In this document: positions 12,101-20,724 of the stretch, piece by piece
Layout: each line of letters opens with the position of its first letter
Numbering within the stretch: the stretch's first letter is position 1
Assembly (NCBI GenBank): GCA_001247695.2
Contig: LGRX02034421.1
Location: forward strand, 40,723-104,722
Direction of reading: 5' to 3'
DNA from: Cymbomonas tetramitiformis
Taxonomy: Eukaryota; Chlorophyta; Pyramimonadophyceae; Pyramimonadales; Pyramimonadaceae
DNA length: 64,000 nucleotides
Position numbers and translations under genes: made by a program
The notes under the pieces: model-generated
Told to the model about the DNA's origin: nothing
Seen by the model: the letters and a program-made list of their open reading frames with translations, nothing else
The model's database searches: none

Positions 12101-12539
12101 TCTCCTCGGTCATCAGCTCCAGCTTGATCTGCGCCTCCTGAGCCTCACACTCCGCCACATTTACCATCTCCTCTAGTGCTCGCACACGCCCGTTCTCCAT
12201 CTCCGCCGCCTCCGCCCCTGCGGCGCCCCCTACGCAGTCCGCACTAGGCGGCTGCTGCGCTTGCGCATGCTCCTCCCCTTGAGGCGCCGCGAGCCTCGCC
12301 TCAAGGCCGTCCCTCTGGTCAAGTGCATCTGCCAGCAGCTGCACCGCCTCCGCGCTCTCTGTCTCCGCCACTCTCACACGCTCCCGCAAAGCGGCTTCCT
12401 CCGCCTCAACACCTCCACTCTCCCAGCAGGTTCGCGGCTGTCTCCTCCCACTCCCTCCCCATGAAACCCCCCTGCAGCCCCTCCCCCCGCCGCCCCCCTC
12501 CCCCCGCCCGCATCCCCTCTGATCCCACATCCCCTTCAC
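5124..12539 (-). CDS. Giant coiled-coil protein, segment 3 (central rod)
   Basis: A single 2,471-codon open frame on the minus strand, nearly all heptad-type coiled coil (for example VEDLKAQLEAVQHDRFRLVA and RLVAELEAVQVAESGAMAEQ). The first 45 or so residues are Gly/Arg-rich out-of-frame reading of the preceding segment; the true protein probably enters this frame near 12,425 at ESGGVEAEEAALRERV. A short linker region around 11,340-11,640 (Ser/Pro-rich) separates two rods. No catalytic domain is visible. It ends at 5,124, after a 2-base deletion in a repeat unit, and continues in segment 4. Combined with the other segments the rod would exceed 5,000 residues. Confidence 0.75.
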   Translation of the reverse strand: MKGMWDQRGCGRGEGGGGGRGCRGVSWGGSGRRQPRTCWESGGVEAEEAALRERVRVAETESAEAVQLLADALDQRDGLEARLAAPQGEEHAQAQQPPSADCVGGAAGAEAAEMENGRVRALEEMVNVAECEAQEAQIKLELMTEEKEVLYKRLASAEEEAESAMEELATSREENVAVARHLASAVQDKAMLLEQVVAAESVMEAALEEEKETREKVSEMQDTLAKAETGMSTTQEQLAEVTKHEAAMAYSLQGALEEKEGALKHSHFLAAERDEARQEMEAVTAEAEVLWAEIASLRRGRERRYAAPESLPVSPATPRSPTCRSELSDSHIRIRACEDRGVLDLSVESAASPPAADAGLASAGAAAHSMVIVREVEQQVVVSGQGSMAESKEEGQPGSESSSSIVQELEAMAGEVLLEQMQQKEALARQLEKWREERRAIVDQAAAAEEREAATAQLLRVSREKIGVLDELLAAAQMQEKAVSRELALALDATSDLTRQLSSAEGTVTDLMAETEQVRQREAEALRAAAEARGNNLMLMEQLAAQHPEVEEVAAQHPQVEEVAAQHPEVEEVAAQHLEVEEVAAQHLEVEEVAAQHLEVEEVAAQHPQVEEVAAGEPGREEDATRNLALVRQEKKALEQDLAEARAKCAVVAEELEVAKAQEQESGKKLADAQQESALFKKELQTSVSEREGLEMELARIQHWQGVAGEQMISLQQEKEALAEEVSGMRNAEAEVAQEMQVLREEKTGFSSKMESVLDTMLMLTDQVTKTVTEQVALVRVQGDGAGAPQVVNSVDEQLAATQSRNLALLKEVARARKEEVDMSEQLATVQEEGLALGAKLRDANLLAAEMRRELSETKRERAGLASRMAEVAAEEAEARRQLVALQQEKADASARVSAAALRESQAAEELEGLRQERSLVSQQLRAAQDQKEELAEELGCTQVEGALLLEELVALKRQPRLVVGEEPRASFSQDPDSAGQPEVPRHSVEDLKAQLEAVQHDRFRLVAELEAVQVAESGAMAEQEALRGERVQLEEALVAAHAEQEALLGELQESQTEEAAVMQRLNLAETEKSHVAQELAVAQRKMGVLVDELDASMAVRTELGEKLVLAEQAQAHGEESCAAAVAREKDATEQLAAAKREGALMANEITSAQERAQQAAEELAVLQQEKVLFEEQLRAWNASEVALAARRPPNEPHESQLTAVEAEQLMPSHAVAPSKRSAGGALQQAALVEGKPREAEQPPSAATHAEEPQVMEIGRVSAGPARGEGVLNHAETLFQTDQARLQQQAQGSQGRGAAMGVELAATPEGRWRLEAGDSTVVPKEEEAPSSSAVASGAAGASPGRETELEALLAAAPAEGQPLKVRADHARGQDIIAADAAPVSQQEEALVGGEVATARSEQGVVSERLEAAQAREAALMMELEEVHVERLALMEEIATATARVKKAAESFTALQQEKSATEQLLAASQADHAGTRESLSAATAARAEAEDQLRGMQEEARTRSEALRALESALATVSEEEAAARSEEAELKDTIAATRWENAALMPQAAEAHMSSSEAAESLQAMQQELASAEEQLVTMEAAAAAAAAAVEAAVEESTRLSLELDASRLEAERAGGEMAAAQQEWAAEAERSAAVAAAEGARTTERLEALRQEKEILGETLSETAADQAAKTEALRAARVHEAELDAQLAAAQHEMEGLALQVAAARDSEAAMSNDLQAARCEREALGEQLVASERGNAAIEARLTSAGNREEALGKKLMVAQEASEALAEQAAAASAREGAVCDDLRAAQREQGRLGEQLEAACAEEAAAVHALQGEASAAASQEARARSHMEAVLQQSEALESRLRQALLQQAAMSKRVEAEQMEMQARAQAASDQVELLEEERSLFGVQLAATQAKHAAAQGALSVSRQSEGELRVELASAQQEGETLVQQIASARSREATAADAAALAREEVALLAEQLAAAHTERVAAEVARRAAQDKEGEMEDRLSAIERQTETAQQGAHAEQLVLEEQLASVRTRQAVTAAALKESQRKWGESDRRLSEAEQRMGDFQEQALAAAAREGQTSAALEAAQREATLLGKQLAVVQAEHTAMADTLQRSKGEKVELEDCLAAAQEERRALEVEVSEASAREAKMAADLQGMQQSAAASEEQMAELKAEQVATVAALKALQGREAAMGTELAAAQEERQALEVEISESSAREAKMAADLQGVQQSAAASEEQMAELQAEQLATVAALKALQGRAAEMGTELAAAQEERQALEVEVSESSAREAKMAADLQGMQQSVAASEEQMAELKAEQVATVTALKALQGREAAMGTELAAAQEERQALMAEVSEASAREAKVLAVAQGWNQAAAASEEQMAELQAEQVATVTALKALQGREAEMSTELAAAQEERQALEVEAEVRRQLREAKVSADLQGMQQSAAASEEQMAELQAEQVATVTALKASQGREAEMGTELSGAGG
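10690..10915 (-). repeat. 30-bp tandem repeat encoding AAQHPEVEEV
   Basis: About seven consecutive 30-bp units encode the decapeptide AAQH(P/L)(E/Q)VEEV inside segment 3. The period is 30 bp throughout, so frame is kept. The unit is not a multiple of seven residues and contains Pro-His, so it probably makes a stutter or flexible break in the coiled coil. Confidence 0.85.
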
Positions 12540-15500
12540 GCCCGCCTCCTATCAGGCCTCTCTTCTCCACCACAGGACCCTGCTCTCCGGACGCCGAGCC
12601 CTCCAGCCGCGCCTCTGGCGAGGAGCTCAGCTCGAGCAGCCGCTGGGCAGACAGCAGCTGGCCCTCCAGCTTGGCCTGCGCGCTCTCCAGGCGCCGCCGC
12701 TCCGCCTGCCACTCGCTCTGGCTCTGCGACCGTGCTTGTAGCTCTGCCGACAACCCCGTCTCCAGCATCTCCACCTTGGACATCAGCGCCTGCTCCCGCC
12801 GCGCGGAGCGCTGCGCCTCCTCGGGGGGAGTGCCCGTCGCGCTGCGGGGAGTCCCCGCCTGCTGGGGCGTGCGCAGAGCTGAGCCGGCCACATCGCCGCG
12901 AGCGCCGTCGATAGCCGTGGAGGCATCTGCCCACGGGTCGAGGCGGGGCTGCCTGAGGCCAGCGGTTGGCGTACCAGACGGCGCGCGTCTCCCCTCCAAG
13001 ATCACCGACTCCTCCTCCTCGAGCGCCGCCTGCGCCCTGTCCAGCCGCGTCCTCACCCACAGGGCCCGCTTCCGCGTCTCCCGTCGCCGAGGGTCTTGGC
13101 CGCCTCCGTCTGCCAGCAGCTCCGCCTGCAGCGCCTGGGCCTGCCGATGCAGGTCCGTCGCCACCTGGCGCACCCTCCAACCGGCGTTCTCTCCCCTTGG
13201 TGTGCCCGCTACCTCCTCCGCCTTCGTCACGTATCCATGAAGCTCGCTTGCTGCGGCGGCCAGCTCCGCCACCTCCACATTAAACTGCGCGGCGCGGCGC
13301 TCACTTGCCCCCCGCAGCTCCACGCACTGCGCCGCCAGTTGCTCCCGCGCAGCCTCCACCTGCTCGGCGTGCTGCACGCGGCTCTCTACCCTCCCGAGCT
13401 CGCCCGCAAGGCCCTCCACCTGGGCTTGATGCCGCTCCTCCAACTCGCGCATGTACTCTTCCCGTTCCGCGGTAAGCCGAGCGGCCGCCTGCACCTCCGC
13501 CGCCTCCACCCCAAGCAAGCCCTGCAACAGCTCCACCTGCACCTCCAGCTCCGCCAGCTGCCGTCCCGAACGCTCGCCCGCCTCCGCGTCCCGGCCCTCC
13601 GCCGTCTGCTCCGCCATTTTCAGCTTCACGTCGGCCTCCACCAGCCGCGCCACGAGCTCCCCCGTCTCCCGCTTCAGCTGCACGCGCAGCGACTCCGCCT
13701 GCGCCTCCCACAGCTCCGCTCGCTCGGCCCGCTCCCGCAGCTGCGCCAGGTCTGCCGCGCTCCACTTGCTCGCCACGATGCTCTGCAGCAGCACCTCGTC
13801 GACGTGCGCGGCTCGAGCGCGCGCCGCCGCGTCGCCGGGGTCCGGCGCCGGGCTCGCAAAGTAGCGGTCACACTCAGCACTGAGCGCCGCCTCCGCGGAC
13901 TCCAGCTCGGCCCGCAGCTGCGCCACCCCCGGCTCGCCCTCCTGCAGCGCCACCTCGCCGCGGTGCACCGCGGCTTTCCGCCTCGGAGTGCTCGGGGAGC
14001 TCGGTGCGGGCTCCTCCATGAACGTCATCGCGTGCTTCAGCGCCATCTTGCACGCCGACACCCGCTCCACAAGCCTTGCTACGCTCACCGCACCTTGGCA
14101 CCCCTCACCCTCCTCGCTCCCACCCTCCATTGAGACCCCTGAGGCCGCCCCGGCGGAAGCCGGCTGCCGGGGGGGCGCCCGCCGCAGCGCCGCCTGACGT
14201 GCCGCATGCCACCAGCCTGAGCCCTCCTGGGGGCGCGAGGCCATACCAGATCCCAGCATGGGCATGCTCTCTGCCCTCCCACGCCCAGCATCCCACTCCG
14301 GGGACCCCACAGCCTGCCTGCCCCCCCCCGGCACCCGCGCTAATGCCGCCAACCTGCCCTCCGACTGGCCTCGGCTCCACGCCACCGACCAAGCGTCCGC
14401 CGCGTTGGCTCTCCTCAGACTGTCGTCGAAGGATTGCCGGAAACCTTCCATCCAATCCCTCTGCTCCACCGGCTCCTCCGGCGTGGCCGCGTTGTCCTCC
14501 GCCCCGTCACGGCCGGCCGTCCAGGCTCCGAGAGATGGCAGGGCAAAAGGCCCACGAGGGACAACCTCCGCCACAGCGTTGGTCCACATTGTCACACTCC
14601 TACCCGCATCCGCTTCCGCATATGCAGGCGAGCTCGCCTCAGAAGGCGTCCCCGCCACTGCCCCACCGGCAGCCAGAGGGCTCTCCGCACCCACAAGCTG
14701 CTGCCTGCTGCCCGTGCTCCTGACCTCCTCCTCGCGCCCGTCGTCCTCATCATCGCCGATCAACTCCCCATTTCTACCTGTGTTGTTCTCCCGAGCGAGA
14801 TCCCATGATTCGTCGATATTCGCCGCCCCATTCGTCCAAAGCGTGACGGACTGCAAGGACGCGGGAGGAGTGGCGGAAGGCAAGGTCAGCCCGAAGGTGC
14901 TCGCCGATGCCGGAATCTTGCGGAGGCTGTATACTGCGCCGCCTCCAATACCCCCTCCCATCCGCTCGGCCGTCGCAACCTCCGCCATCCCCGTCCCTCC
15001 TGCGCCCTCGTACTGCGCCCCCATCCTCTCCGATGGTGCCCATCTTGGGGTTGAGCCATCCCTCCCCTCATCCTCCTCGTCCGCATCCGTTGCTCCGTCC
15101 TGCTTCTCCGGGGCCCTGGCACATTCTGCACCAGCGAGGGCAGACGCTGTGGACAGCACCGCGCGCGGCGTCTCCACCAGCAACTGCTCCATCTCTGTCT
15201 GCTGAACCGCCACCATCTCCGCCCACGTTCCTCGCCGGTTTCTCTTCTGCCAGAGCCCGGTGGGGGCAGCCGGGCCCGGCCTTTCCCCTCCCTGCTGCTC
15301 TGCATGCTTCCCCCTGAGAGCCTGTAGCTTCGCCTCGAGTTCAAGCACCGCATGCCCCACCTTCCCTTCAGAGGCCGAGGCCCGCTCCGAGCCCTTCGGA
15401 GAGAGTCCCGCCACATTCCCTTCACTGAGGCGCCTCCTATGGCCGCTTACCTCCTGCGAGCCCTTCACCGAGGCCCGCTCCGAGCCCTTCAGAGAGAGTT

Positions 15501-15549
15501 CCATAGCCCCAAAGTTCCCATCACTGAGGCGCCTCCTATGGCCGCTCAC
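12406..15549 (-). CDS. Giant coiled-coil protein, segment 2
   Basis: Open minus-strand frame of 1,047 codons. The N-terminal third is low-complexity and Ser/Gly-rich, with two related phrases SVTLWTNGAANID and SVTMWTNAVAEV. From about residue 560 it becomes coiled coil (LRVQLKRETGELVARLVEAD, QLAELEVQVELLQGLLGVEA). It starts inside the HRRRLSDGN repeat shared with segment 1 and ends at NLLGEWRC followed by a stop, where another frame resumes the rod (EAEEAALRERVRVAE). The join near 12,425 needs a one-base shift or a small intron. No function is recognised. Confidence 0.7.
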   Translation of the reverse strand: MSGHRRRLSDGNFGAMELSLKGSERASVKGSQEVSGHRRRLSEGNVAGLSPKGSERASASEGKVGHAVLELEAKLQALRGKHAEQQGGERPGPAAPTGLWQKRNRRGTWAEMVAVQQTEMEQLLVETPRAVLSTASALAGAECARAPEKQDGATDADEEDEGRDGSTPRWAPSERMGAQYEGAGGTGMAEVATAERMGGGIGGGAVYSLRKIPASASTFGLTLPSATPPASLQSVTLWTNGAANIDESWDLARENNTGRNGELIGDDEDDGREEEVRSTGSRQQLVGAESPLAAGGAVAGTPSEASSPAYAEADAGRSVTMWTNAVAEVVPRGPFALPSLGAWTAGRDGAEDNAATPEEPVEQRDWMEGFRQSFDDSLRRANAADAWSVAWSRGQSEGRLAALARVPGGGRQAVGSPEWDAGRGRAESMPMLGSGMASRPQEGSGWWHAARQAALRRAPPRQPASAGAASGVSMEGGSEEGEGCQGAVSVARLVERVSACKMALKHAMTFMEEPAPSSPSTPRRKAAVHRGEVALQEGEPGVAQLRAELESAEAALSAECDRYFASPAPDPGDAAARARAAHVDEVLLQSIVASKWSAADLAQLRERAERAELWEAQAESLRVQLKRETGELVARLVEADVKLKMAEQTAEGRDAEAGERSGRQLAELEVQVELLQGLLGVEAAEVQAAARLTAEREEYMRELEERHQAQVEGLAGELGRVESRVQHAEQVEAAREQLAAQCVELRGASERRAAQFNVEVAELAAAASELHGYVTKAEEVAGTPRGENAGWRVRQVATDLHRQAQALQAELLADGGGQDPRRRETRKRALWVRTRLDRAQAALEEEESVILEGRRAPSGTPTAGLRQPRLDPWADASTAIDGARGDVAGSALRTPQQAGTPRSATGTPPEEAQRSARREQALMSKVEMLETGLSAELQARSQSQSEWQAERRRLESAQAKLEGQLLSAQRLLELSSSPEARLEGSASGEQGPVVEKRGLIGGGREGDVGSEGMRAGGGGRRGEGLQGGFMGREWEETAANLLGEWRC

Positions 15550-15670
15550 CTCCTTCGGAGCCCTTCACCGAGGCCCGCTCCGAGCCCTTCGGAGAGAGTC
15601 CCATCGCCCCAAAGTTCCCATCACTGAGGTGCCTCCTATGGCCGCTCACCTCCTGCGAGCCCTCCATCGC
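15370..15670 (-). repeat. Tandem repeat encoding SGHRRRLSDGNFGAM-type units
   Basis: Three to four units of about 85-95 bp encode variants of EVSGHRRRLSDGNFGAM followed by LSPKGSERASVKGS. The basic RRxLSDGN pattern resembles a basophilic kinase target, repeated, which is an inference from the pattern only. One unit has CTCCTTCGGAGCCC where its neighbours have CTCCTGCGAGCCC, an extra base near 15,551-15,557 that causes the first frame break. Confidence 0.75.
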
Positions 15671-16687
15671 TTCCGCACCCACGGCCACACGCTCTTCAGG
15701 AACGTGCAGCAGGTTGTCCGTGGACGACCCCCGCGAGCCTCTTGCAAGCGGCGTCACATCCCCGACCCCTTGCAAGCGGCCCGCGTCCTTCACCATCGCC
15801 TCGTGCTCCTGCAGCTGCGCCTGGCACATGAGCAGCTCCTCCAGCAGCGCCTCCTCCACCACGCGCCCCTCTGCCACAGGAGCGGCATGCAGGGGGAAAT
15901 CACGCGGGCCAGCCCCGTCCATGCCGCTTTCCCTCGGATCTGCCGCCTCTGCCTCACTGCTACCCTGCGCCTGGCCGTCGAGACTTGGAGACGCCACTGC
16001 AGCGTCAGCTCCGCAGTCTGGGGCGCCCAGGTCATCCACTCTCGTGCTGGAGCCCGCTTCGCCCTCTGGATCGCCCTCACTGTAGGACCGCTGACGTGGG
16101 GCTGGGGGTGGTGCCTTGCCGCCCGCAGGCCCCCCGCCTAGCGGAGTCGCCTGCGGCGCGTCGTCCGCGGGTGACTGGCTGAGCAGCCGCGCGGACCACC
16201 GGAGGAGCCGGTCCCGATTCATGCGCTCCAGCTTCTCCACGAAGGACCCGACCTTTGTCTCGGACGCGCCCCCGGCCCGCGGCTTGCTCGCCGCCTCTCC
16301 AACGCTCTCCGCCTCCTCTTCCCGGTGCGTCCCGCCAAGCAGGCGCTGTATCTGCGGCACCCCCCTCCACAGCCGGGACAAGCGGGTCCAGGCGGGTGGA
16401 CCGCCAGCCGTCTCCGACTCCGCGATCGCCGGTGCCACCGGTGCCGCGGCCTTGGTCTCCAGCGCAGTGATGATCTCCGTCACCTTTGAGCCTCCAGAGG
16501 GCCTCCGCCGGTGCCGTTGCCACGACGGGTGGGCTGCGACACGCACAGCGGGTAGGCCGGCCTCCTCCCCCGGCTGCAGCTGACCCATGTCCACAGAAAT
16601 GCTGCGTCGATGCTCTTGATTTCTGTGCCATCCACCCCCAACCCCATTGCTATCTAGGACTGTCCGTGGGTTGATATCTTCTACCAT
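15536..16687 (-). CDS. Giant coiled-coil protein, segment 1 (N-terminal region)
   Basis: Open frame of 383 codons from an ATG at 16,687 (MVEDINPRTVLDSN). It is Ser/Gly/Pro-rich and mostly disordered, with a basic stretch (AHPSWQRHRRRPSGGSKVTE), a short hydrophobic-basic region (TRLSRLWRGVPQIQRLLGG) and a helix near residue 275 (ALLEELLMCQAQLQEHEAMV). It ends in the HRRRLSDGN repeats, where one extra base moves the frame into segment 2. The ATG may be internal if the upstream exons at 17,640-18,840 are spliced to it. No known domain is recognised. Confidence 0.6.
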   Translation of the reverse strand: MVEDINPRTVLDSNGVGGGWHRNQEHRRSISVDMGQLQPGEEAGLPAVRVAAHPSWQRHRRRPSGGSKVTEIITALETKAAAPVAPAIAESETAGGPPAWTRLSRLWRGVPQIQRLLGGTHREEEAESVGEAASKPRAGGASETKVGSFVEKLERMNRDRLLRWSARLLSQSPADDAPQATPLGGGPAGGKAPPPAPRQRSYSEGDPEGEAGSSTRVDDLGAPDCGADAAVASPSLDGQAQGSSEAEAADPRESGMDGAGPRDFPLHAAPVAEGRVVEEALLEELLMCQAQLQEHEAMVKDAGRLQGVGDVTPLARGSRGSSTDNLLHVPEERVAVGAEAMEGSQEVSGHRRHLSDGNFGAMGLSPKGSERASVKGSEGGERP

Positions 16688-16779
16688 CTTTCAACATGCT
16701 GTAGAGCCATCTTCTCTCCCCCGCCAGAAACCCTGCAATCTGTCCATATTCCCATGTCACAAGCCCGTGTCCCCCTCCC

Positions 16780-17335
16780 TGCATCTTACGACGCTCCTTC
16801 CAGCTATCACGCCAAATGCCTGTCTCCTCCTGCTGCAGAGCCACATCCTCCTCTTCCAGCTACCTCCACGCCACGTGCCTGTCTCCCTCCTAATCTTACA
16901 TACCCACACTCTTCAACCACACTCCATCACGTACCCTGTGTCTCTCCCTCCTGCTGCAAGCCACATACCCCTCTTCCAACTACACTCCGTCAGTGCCGTC
17001 TCCCTCCCTGCTGCAAGCCACATACCCCTCTTCCAACTACACTCCACGCCACGTACCCTGTCTCCCTCGCTGCTGCAAGCCACATACCCCTCTTCCAACT
17101 ATACCCCACGTCATGCACCTCGCCTGCCACCCTACTGCATGCCAAATATATACCTTCCAACCACACCCACGTGACATGCCGCGTACCCCATCTACTGCCT
17201 GCCAAACAGCCCTCTTCCAACTACACACAGCGTTGCGTGCCGCATACCCCATCTACTGCATGCCACGTACCCCTCCTCCAATTACATTCCACCTCACATA
17301 CTGTGTATTTCACACTATTGCGTGCCAGGTAAACA
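16780..17335. repeat. ~60-bp minisatellite, pyrimidine-rich
   Basis: Roughly nine imperfect units with the core CCACATACCCCTCTTCCAAC followed by variants of TACACTCCACGCCACGTACC and CTGTCTCCCTC. The spacing of ACCCCTCTTCCAACT is about 59-62 bp at 16,968, 17,027 and 17,086, and less regular outside. It lies between the N-terminal segment of the coiled-coil gene and its probable upstream exons, so it is likely intronic. No coding signal. Confidence 0.75.
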
Positions 17336-17639
17336 GTCCGCTCGGAAAAGAAAAGAATAAGAGAAAAAAAGCACGCCTCCAGTTTAGTCTTTTACACAGC
17401 ATCTTTTATACAGCATCTCTGACATGTAACTGCTTGCCTCCATATGCAGGGTTTCTGAGAGAAAATCACCGGCCTCCAGGGTCGGGTTCCATGCAGGGTC
17501 TCTCGGCTTGACCCCAGCACCCCATTCTAATCCACGCGATTCCCAAGGAGCCTCACTATCCTTGGCACAACCCCTGCCATCTTCCATAATGTGCCACACC
17601 ATGCTCCCTGTCCCCCACCAAGCTCCATGCAGTGCTCCC

Positions 17640-18840
17640 CGTCCCCATCCATCGTCGGAAGCGGTCTTTGACATACGGGGAGATGTACATGGCGGATGCG
17701 CCCACCTTCGCCGTTCCGGACGCCGTGGTGATCGTCTCTGAAGCGTCCGAGCTGACGCGCATCAGCTTCACTTCAGGCGGAGTTCGGTGCAGGGGTGGAT
17801 GGCCCTCGGGGGAGGGGGAGGAAGACAGGAGCGAGGCCAGGCCCTTCCCTTGCCCGGTCCCTGCTCTGTACGATGTGCGCGGCGCTCCTAGCGTGTGGCT
17901 GCCACGCGCAGTGCCCCGGGGGGTGGTCCCGATGCTTCCCACCCAGCCCAGGCGCACCATACCACCAAGCTCGAGGATCAGCGCCGCCACCGCCTGCAAG
18001 GCTTCCGCGCAGCCCCTGACCTCCCGCCCTGCGGCCGCACGCCCCCTCCGCGCCGCACCTCGCCTGATCGGCCCGAGACACGGGGGCGGCCTTCACTCTG
18101 AAAAGAAAACATGTAACCTCTGGCACGATCGGGCGCTCGAGCAAGCGATGCCAGGAAAGAAAGAGGACGACTGAGGACGGCAGAGGCAGGTACCTTGACC
18201 ACCCTTCGCTGCGGACAGAGAGACCAGGGCCTCCTCCATTTTGATATTCCAAGCTTCGATCTCTTGCGAGCCGTTCGTAAAGATGCCCTGCATGGATAGA
18301 ACGCCCTGTGCCGCCATCAGGCAGCCTGCACAAAGAGATGTTTGTGGCAGTCCGCGTGAAGGTGCCTCCGCAGTGGCGCCTGCCGAGCAGTCGTCCCGGT
18401 GGACTGCGCCGCGACGTCTCAACCACGGCCCGGAGGGGTGTGTCGCCACGGCTTGTGCAAGGCGCACACGAGAAGAGACAGGGGCTGGGTGGGGGCGAAA
18501 AGGGTAGAAGGGAGCAGAAGTGTGGGGCACGGCGTAGGCGGGAGCGGAGTTTAAGGAGAGGGTGAAAGCGTGAAGGAAGGAGAAAGGGCGGAACTGCAAG
18601 GTCTAACCGTGTGCAGACTCCCTTTTGGGTCGTGGCTGTGGCGCAGCAGGTCTTCCAGCTGCTGCTTCACTCGACGCACCTGCCCCACCAGCCAGCGAGG
18701 AGCCCGCACTTGGCTGCAAGCGGAGGAGAAAGCGAACACAGAACGGGACACGGGCGCCTCGTGACGGCCCGCGCTAACATCCCCACAAACGTGCAAGAAG
18801 GGTCATTGGCGATGGATGGCAAGTTGATTGAGCTCATGGC
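17640..18840 (-). CDS. Probable 5' exons of a minus-strand gene
   Basis: Several short coding-like stretches with splice-like borders follow one another on the minus strand. They are MSSINLPSIANDPSC (ATG at 18,837), VRRVKQQLEDLLRHSHDPKG (about 18,608-18,714, donor ACG|GTTAGA) and IFTNGSQEIEAWNIKMEEAL (about 18,194-18,328). The last lies between an acceptor TTTGTGCAG and a donor AAG|GTACC. Next are an exon beginning at 18,097 after TTTTCTTTTCAG, and EVKLMRVSSDASETITTASG (about 17,640-17,780). They may be the start of the coiled-coil gene or a small independent gene. Exact junctions and phases are not resolved. No family is recognised. Confidence 0.35.
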
Positions 18841-18879
18841 GTCTATCCCGAGGACGTCGGAGCAAGTCTCCACGTAAGG

Positions 18880-19553
18880 CCAGTCGTGCGTGCGCGAGGG
18901 ACTTGTGGACCGCTTATCCAGTGGAGCGTGCCACGTGGCGCGGCGCGGAGTGTTTCAAGTGTCGTTGCCTAGAGCGCATCTTGCGTCGATGGCTGGAGCA
19001 CACTGATGAGCACGGGGCTATCAAGCCGCTCGAATGGCCCTTAAAGCTCGTTGCCTTGCGGCAAGGAAGGCGGCGGTCGCCGAGCATGCATGGCTTTCAT
19101 CCGTTCAAACGCGCACTTACGGCGCACACCCCGAGCGCGGCACTGCTACGCGGCGTTCTCTATGGGGCGCTTTCAGTCCGAGAATGAGAACCGCAGCGTC
19201 AGATGCCAAAGGTCGATTCAGCCATGACCCTCATCTCACCGCAAGCTCGCCCCAGACCTGTTGAAACACTGCAAGCGGCTACCGAGCACGGAGAGAGGAG
19301 GCTTCAAACTAGGGCTCTCGACAGTGCTATCCAGAGAAGAGCGAAAACCATGTTCAGGTGGTAAAGAATAAATCCACACGGTATTCTGTAAGCGTGTCGC
19401 TCAAGCTCCTCCCAGGTTCACGGAAACTAAGGACCGCTGCCGAACGCGATGATGGCCGAAATCCCGTTTCGCTTCCTGGAGGGCCTGGGCAGCCGACGTG
19501 TAGCACCCACGCTGCTAACACCGATCGCGTATGAACGAGTTCCAGTCGAAACC
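18880..19553. other. No recognisable gene
   Basis: Mixed-composition sequence with only short ORFs on either strand and no motif I can assign. Confidence 0.4.
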
Positions 19554-20151
19554 CTAACACGTCAGCTCTTCCGCCGAGGACGTTTTCTGCCGACTTTGGT
19601 ACACGAGTTCGGCGTGGGACTCGTCTGGAACCTCTGCGGACGGTTGCACGATGACGTGTCGGAGCCGGGTTGGGCGAACCTCTTTGGCTCTGTTCTCAAG
19701 CTTCAGAGTGCCGCCAGTCCGCACGTAAGCACGCTCCAGAATCTCCAAGGTCTGCACATCATTGATATTGGAGGTATGCCGGAAGCTGTCCAGAAGCTGG
19801 AGCCCAGTCTCAAAGGACTTGACGGCAGAATTAATTCTCGCCACCACATCCATTGGGTGTGTTCTGGTTGAATCCCTCAACCGAGCTGACCCTGATGGCC
19901 AAAATTCCTTGAGAGATAGCGGTGTCCTTCACGAACTCAAATATCATGCAGTGCAAATGCGCGTTTCTGCATGTGAATTGCGATGGCCGACATCGTATAA
20001 AGAAGACGGACAGAATTTGTGCGGCGCAGCGAAAATTTGACCTTTTCTCTATATGCCGTTTTACAAGATCCGGCAAGAATTCATATTCGGTTTGCAGATG
20101 AAATGGGCACAAGTCAACCTCGTTCCGCGTCAGAATGACGTTGATCTCCAA
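19554..20151 (-). pseudogene. Possible broken gene, unknown function
   Basis: Two overlapping minus-strand frames read like real protein. 19,831-20,151 gives EVDLCPFHLQTEYEFLPDLV and IFEFVKDTAISQGILAIRVS. 19,554-19,880 gives THPMDVVARINSAVKSFETG and LQTLEILERAYVRTGG-like sequence (SNINDVQTLEILERAYVRTG). The frames overlap by about 50 bases, so one protein with a frameshift, or two exons, would explain both. No domain is recognised. The plus strand is also open here (19,449-19,871) but looks less protein-like. Confidence 0.3.
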
Positions 20152-20504
20152 TATGGCAGGTGTAGAGGTTTTACTTTGTCGGTGTGGCTCCCGTCGCTAT
20201 CCTGCAATCAAGGGCACGTCGCCGCAGGGGGAGAGGGGGAGTGGGCAACTTCCGGACTGCGCGAGTGTGTGAGTCTCTCACTATATTTTAGTCATCATTT
20301 TTCACTCGTAGAGTGGCAACACAAACCCTCGTGGGATGTGGTATTCCGTGCATCGCTAAGTGCAGTCCTAAGAAGAGCTCACTCGCAATTTGAAGTTTTG
20401 GCTTGTTACTCAAACTGTAACAGTATTGTGTATTCAAAACATTCGATTGATGCAACGAATAATAGGCTCTGAACTGAAAACATGTACATGAAAACACTCG
20501 ACTG

Positions 20505-20512
20505 TCGCTGCG

Positions 20513-20549
<37 letters not shown>

Positions 20550-20556
20550 GCGCGTC
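20505..20556. repeat. (TCGCTG)n microsatellite
   Basis: Seven or so near-perfect hexamers CGCTGT/TCGCTG in a row, ending in CGCGCGTCGCG. Confidence 0.9.
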
Positions 20557-20724
20557 GCGTTGTGTGACACACCCGACTGACAATGACACAGAAAACTGGG
20601 AGGCGGAGGGGCGGGGCGCGGGCGGAGCTCGGCGGGGCGGGTGCGGGCGCGGGCGGGGCACCGGGGATAGGATGATATGACTGATAGACAGATATATATG
20701 ATATGATAGATATTGATAATCAAC

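Noticed and set aside
19449..19871. Plus-strand 140-codon ORF as a gene
   Set aside because: The overlapping minus-strand frames look more protein-like; neither is strong enough for a firm call.
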